Assembly: GCA_936941515.1 (NCBI GenBank)
Contig: CAKZJI010000390.1
Span: 1 to 8,845 of the forward strand
From: an uncultured Propionibacteriaceae bacterium
GTDB lineage: Bacteria > Actinomycetota > Actinomycetes > Propionibacteriales > Propionibacteriaceae
DNA: 8,845 nucleotides
Direction of reading: 5' to 3'
A program made the position numbers and the translations under genes. Shown here piece after piece: positions 5,898-8,845 of this stretch. The notes under the pieces are model-generated. The model was not told the DNA's origin and did not search any database. It was given only the letters and a program-made list of their open reading frames with translations. Within the stretch, counting starts at the first letter, position 1. Each line of letters starts with the position of its first letter.

Positions 5898-7577
5898 ATG
5901 AGCGAACCGGTCATCCCCAGCAACTTCATCACCGACGCGGTCCGCCGCGACAACGAAGCAGGCACGTACGGTGGCAAAGTGCAGACCCGGTTCCCACCTG
6001 AGCCGAACGGCCACCTGCACATCGGCCACGCGAAGGCCATCGTCGTGGACTTCGGCACCGCCGAGGACTTCGGTGGCACCTGCATGCTGCGCCTTGACGA
6101 CACCAACCCGGAGACGGAAGAGGAGGAGTACGTCTCCTCCATCATCGAGGACATCCGTTGGCTGGGCTACGAGCCCGCTGATGTCCGCCACGCCTCCGAC
6201 TATTTCGAGCAGCTTCACGACTGGGCGGTGTTCCTGATCCGCAAAGGGCTGGCTTATGTCGATGACCAGGACGGTGAGACGATCTCCGCCACCCGGGGCT
6301 CCTTCGGAACACCCGGTGTGAACTCGCCGTTCCGGGACCGCACCGTTGCAGAGAACCTGGACCTTTTCGCACGGATGCGCGCCGGGGAGTTCCCCGACGG
6401 CTCACGGGTACTGCGCGCGAAGATCGACATGGCGCACGAGAATATGCAGCTGCGTGATCCGGTGATGTACCGCATCCGCAACATGGCACATCACCGCACC
6501 GGAGACACCTGGTCCATCTACCCAACTTACGACTGGGCCCACGGCCAGTCCGACGCCATTGAGGGCGTCACCCATTCGCTGTGCACCCTGGAGTTCGAGT
6601 CCCATCGTCCCCTCTACGACTGGTTCTTAGAGCAGCTTGAGGTCACCGCTCCCCCACACCAGTACGAGTTCGCCCGCCTGGAGCTGACGCACACCGTGAC
6701 CAGCAAACGACGCCTGGCCCGGCTCGTCGCCGACGGAGTCGTCGATGGTTGGGACGATCCCCGGATGCCCACACTGAGCGGACTGCGCCGTCGCGGCTAT
6801 CCGGCAACGGCGATCAGGGCGTTCTGCCGCGAGGTGGGCACCACGCGCACAAATTCCCGCAAGGCCATTGAGGAGCTGGAGTCTTATGTTCGCCGAGAGC
6901 TGAACGCGACGGCGCAGCGTCGCATGGCCGTCACACGTCCCCTCAGGCTAGTACTGGAGGGCTGGCCCACTGACTCCGAGGGTAACCCCGTCGTCGACTG
7001 GTTTGAGGTGACGAACAACCCCGAGAATCCGGCCGACGGCACCCGCAAGGTGCCGTTCACCGGTGAGCTGTGGATTGAGCAGGATGATTTCCGGGAGGTC
7101 CCGCCACCCAAGTACTTCCGGCTCTCCCCCGGTCGGGAGGTTCGCCTGCGCGGGGCCTATCTGATCACCGCCAGGGAGGTTGTCAAAGAGGCCGACGGCA
7201 ACATCATTGAGGTCCGATGCAGTTACGATCCCGCATCCCGGGGTGGCACCGCACCTGACGGTCGCAAGGTGAAGTCCACCATGCACTGGGTCTCCGCACC
7301 GCACGCCCTCGACGCCACCGTGGCGCTCTACGAGCGGCTGTTCACCACCGAGGCCCCCGGGGAGCGCACCGGCGAGCCGCTGGACGACCTCAACCCAAAC
7401 TCCCGTGAGCTGCTGACAAACGCGAAGGTGGAGCCTGCGCTCGGAGAGGTCACGCCAGGCGAGGTGGTGCAGTTCGAGCGGCTCGGGTACTTCGCGGCCG
7501 ATGAGCACACTCCCCTGCTGTTCCACCGCACCGTGGGGCTGCGCGACGAGTGGGCCAGCATCCAAAAACGCAGCTGA
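5898..7577 (+). CDS. glnS: Glutamine--tRNA ligase (GlnRS)
   Basis: Charges tRNA-Gln with glutamine directly. The protein has 559 residues, close to the 554 of E. coli GlnRS, and aligns with it along the whole length from memory. Landmarks: PPEPNGHLHIGHAK (HIGH motif, 41-44), LRLDDTNPETEEEEYV (64-79), RGSFGTPGVNSPFRDR (133-148), ITHSLCT-like VTHSLCTLEF (224-233), VTSKR (267-271, KMSKS loop, with Thr where E. coli has Met), then GWDDPRMPTLSGLRRRGYP and the two beta-barrel anticodon-binding domains, ending FHRTVGLRDEWA. No truncation. It lies 40 bases after the DUF4112 gene and 37 bases before the MscS-family gene on the same strand, and gltX is divergent nearby. Most actinobacteria lack GlnRS and form Gln-tRNA through the GatCAB amidotransferase, so its presence is notable and suggests ancestral horizontal gain; it may be lineage-wide rather than recent, since its base composition resembles its neighbours. 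Confidence 0.97.
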   Translation: MSEPVIPSNFITDAVRRDNEAGTYGGKVQTRFPPEPNGHLHIGHAKAIVVDFGTAEDFGGTCMLRLDDTNPETEEEEYVSSIIEDIRWLGYEPADVRHASDYFEQLHDWAVFLIRKGLAYVDDQDGETISATRGSFGTPGVNSPFRDRTVAENLDLFARMRAGEFPDGSRVLRAKIDMAHENMQLRDPVMYRIRNMAHHRTGDTWSIYPTYDWAHGQSDAIEGVTHSLCTLEFESHRPLYDWFLEQLEVTAPPHQYEFARLELTHTVTSKRRLARLVADGVVDGWDDPRMPTLSGLRRRGYPATAIRAFCREVGTTRTNSRKAIEELESYVRRELNATAQRRMAVTRPLRLVLEGWPTDSEGNPVVDWFEVTNNPENPADGTRKVPFTGELWIEQDDFREVPPPKYFRLSPGREVRLRGAYLITAREVVKEADGNIIEVRCSYDPASRGGTAPDGRKVKSTMHWVSAPHALDATVALYERLFTTEAPGERTGEPLDDLNPNSRELLTNAKVEPALGEVTPGEVVQFERLGYFAADEHTPLLFHRTVGLRDEWASIQKRS

Positions 7578-7601
7578 GAGCTGGTGCACAGACGCAGCGA
7601 C

Positions 7602-7607
7602 TACCGT
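7602..7607 (+). promoter_or_regulatory. Putative -10 box of the MscS-family gene
   Basis: TACCGT ends 7 bases before the ATG at 7615, with TGTCCAC between and no Shine-Dalgarno. It sits in the 37-base gap after the glnS stop, so the channel gene may have its own leaderless promoter instead of, or as well as, read-through from glnS. Confidence 0.35.
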
Positions 7608-7614
7608 TGTCCAC

Positions 7615-8845
7615 ATGCTTCCCGCCGACGAAACCGCCACTGAGGTCGCCCTTGATCTGCTGACGATCCTCGGATACGCCGCCGCCGGGTTCCTGGCTGG
7701 ACTCGTGCTGTCAGTGGTCCTGACGATCATCATGAGGCAGCTGGCGCGACGCGACAAGAACCTGAACTTCCTCAGCCGGAATCTGAGACTGCCCCAGCGT
7801 GTCATCCTGACCATCTTCGGCACCGGCTTGGGGGTGCTGATCGCCACCACACCCACGTCATGGCATGCCGCACCTCCGTGGCGGGGCACCTTTGAGCACA
7901 CCTTCCTCATCGTGATGATCTTCGCTGCGGCCTACGGAATGACGGGAATCATCAAGACCGTTCAGGACGCCGTCATCGCCCGGAAAAGGAACGCCAGGGA
8001 AACCCCGCACTACAGGCGCGTCCGCACGCAAATGCAGGTGATCACACGTGTGCTGATCGGTGTGGCATGGATCAGCGCCATGGCCGGGGCGCTGCTGACC
8101 TTTGAGCAGTTCCGGGCCATCGGAACCTCCCTGCTGGCCTCCGCGGGTATCGCCTCACTGGTCGCCGGCTTGGCGGCGCAGTCGTCGCTCACGAACGTCT
8201 TCGCCGGCATCCAGATCGCCTTCACGGGTTCCCTGCGCGTCGGGGACATCGTCGTCGCCGACGGCAACCACGGCACCATTGAGGAGATCACCCTCACCTA
8301 CGTCGTGTTGAAAAGCTGGGACGAGCGTCGATGGATCATGCCCTCGACGCTTTTCACCACAAAGGCATTCGAGAACTGGACTCGGGAAGAGCCGAAAAGG
8401 TTGGGGACCATTGAATTCGACCTGGACTGGTTGGTACCGGTGGAGGCCATGCGCATTGAGCTGCTGCGCCTCGTGAAGAACACCGACCTGTGGGATGGCC
8501 GCACCGTCGGATTGCAGGTCACGGATGCGACAGGCGGCTCGGTGCGGATCCGCGCGGTGGTCTCGGCGGAGACTTCCAGCAAACTATTTGATCTGCGCTG
8601 CCTGATCCGGGAGCAGCTGATCAACTGGCTGCAGACGCAGGCGGTCTATGCCCTGCCCCGCACCCGCCTCGAACCGGACACCGCCACCGCCCCACCCCAG
8701 GAGGAACGCGAGGATTTCGTCGAGCAGGTCAAAGCCGACTGGGAGGCGCAGCAGGCAAACGAGGCCGAGTCCCAGCTGATGCCCCCCGCCGATGTGCCCG
8801 AGCATCCGACGCCCGAGGAGGGAGGACACGCCTCGGGACGGCTGG
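7615..8845 (+). CDS. MscS-family mechanosensitive ion channel, 3' end off the window
   Basis: The frame from ATG 7615 stays open to the right edge, giving 410 codons with no stop. MscS-type channels open under membrane tension and release solutes during hypo-osmotic shock. Predicted helices lie at about 13-39, 63-79, 93-112 and 144-163. The pore-lining helix and hinge follow at about 170-203, with the small-residue pattern LASAGIASLVAGLAAQSSLTNVFAG. The beta-domain begins with LRVGDIVVADGNHGTIEEITL (207-227), then WIMPSTLF and ENWTREEP, leading into the mixed alpha-beta cytoplasmic domain to about 350. After this comes an acidic, Pro-rich, probably disordered tail (EPDTATAPPQEERED onward) that continues past the edge. 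The start follows the glnS stop by 37 bases. Family assignment is firm; ion selectivity and gating are not visible. Confidence 0.9.
   Translation, partial: MLPADETATEVALDLLTILGYAAAGFLAGLVLSVVLTIIMRQLARRDKNLNFLSRNLRLPQRVILTIFGTGLGVLIATTPTSWHAAPPWRGTFEHTFLIVMIFAAAYGMTGIIKTVQDAVIARKRNARETPHYRRVRTQMQVITRVLIGVAWISAMAGALLTFEQFRAIGTSLLASAGIASLVAGLAAQSSLTNVFAGIQIAFTGSLRVGDIVVADGNHGTIEEITLTYVVLKSWDERRWIMPSTLFTTKAFENWTREEPKRLGTIEFDLDWLVPVEAMRIELLRLVKNTDLWDGRTVGLQVTDATGGSVRIRAVVSAETSSKLFDLRCLIREQLINWLQTQAVYALPRTRLEPDTATAPPQEEREDFVEQVKADWEAQQANEAESQLMPPADVPEHPTPEEGGHASGRL

Noticed and set aside
6948..7910. Open frame of 320 codons on the minus strand across glnS and the MscS-family gene
   Set aside because: It covers two well-supported genes on the opposite strand and has no recognisable domain.

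Overview
The window is GC-rich, and gene content points to an actinobacterium. The best guess is the Propionibacteriaceae (Arachnia/Tessaracoccus/Cutibacterium-like), because ribonuclease Y lies beside the start of miaB. That assignment is an inference. I see no RNA genes, CRISPR arrays, insertion sequences or long repeats, and no gene-free stretch over 300 bases.

Layout. Positions 1-47 (minus) hold the first 15 codons of miaB, running off the left edge. A divergent aldose 1-epimerase-like gene follows (154-1041, plus) and converges on ribonuclease Y (1081-2328, minus, coding-like to about 2400). Near 2400 the sequence changes abruptly. RNase Y loses its membrane anchor and the first part of its coiled coil, and it meets head-to-head an amino-acid ABC permease that lacks its natural N-terminus (2347-3042, plus). 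The permease overlaps its ATPase gene (3039-3797). Then come gltX (3829-5283, minus), a DUF4112 membrane protein (about 5342-5857, plus), glnS (5898-7577, plus) and an MscS-family channel (7615 to the right edge, plus, incomplete).

How they fit together. Two themes are tRNA biology (miaB modifies tRNA; gltX and glnS charge tRNA-Glu and tRNA-Gln) and the cell envelope (ABC importer, MscS channel, DUF4112 protein). GlnRS is uncommon in actinobacteria, most of which make Gln-tRNA by amidating Glu-tRNA. The GluRS here also lacks the features of the usual actinobacterial type, so the two enzymes may have been acquired or co-adapted together.

Main observations: (1) the 2400 junction, which is either a genuine rearrangement such as an inversion endpoint or an assembly chimera; (2) a strong ribosome-binding site and TTG inside the truncated rny that could restart it as a soluble enzyme; (3) a TANNNT -10-like box 6-9 bases before the ATG in five of six genes with an intergenic start, with no Shine-Dalgarno, which suggests widespread leaderless transcription; (4) the paired Glu/Gln-tRNA synthetases. 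I did not find a wholly new molecular system.
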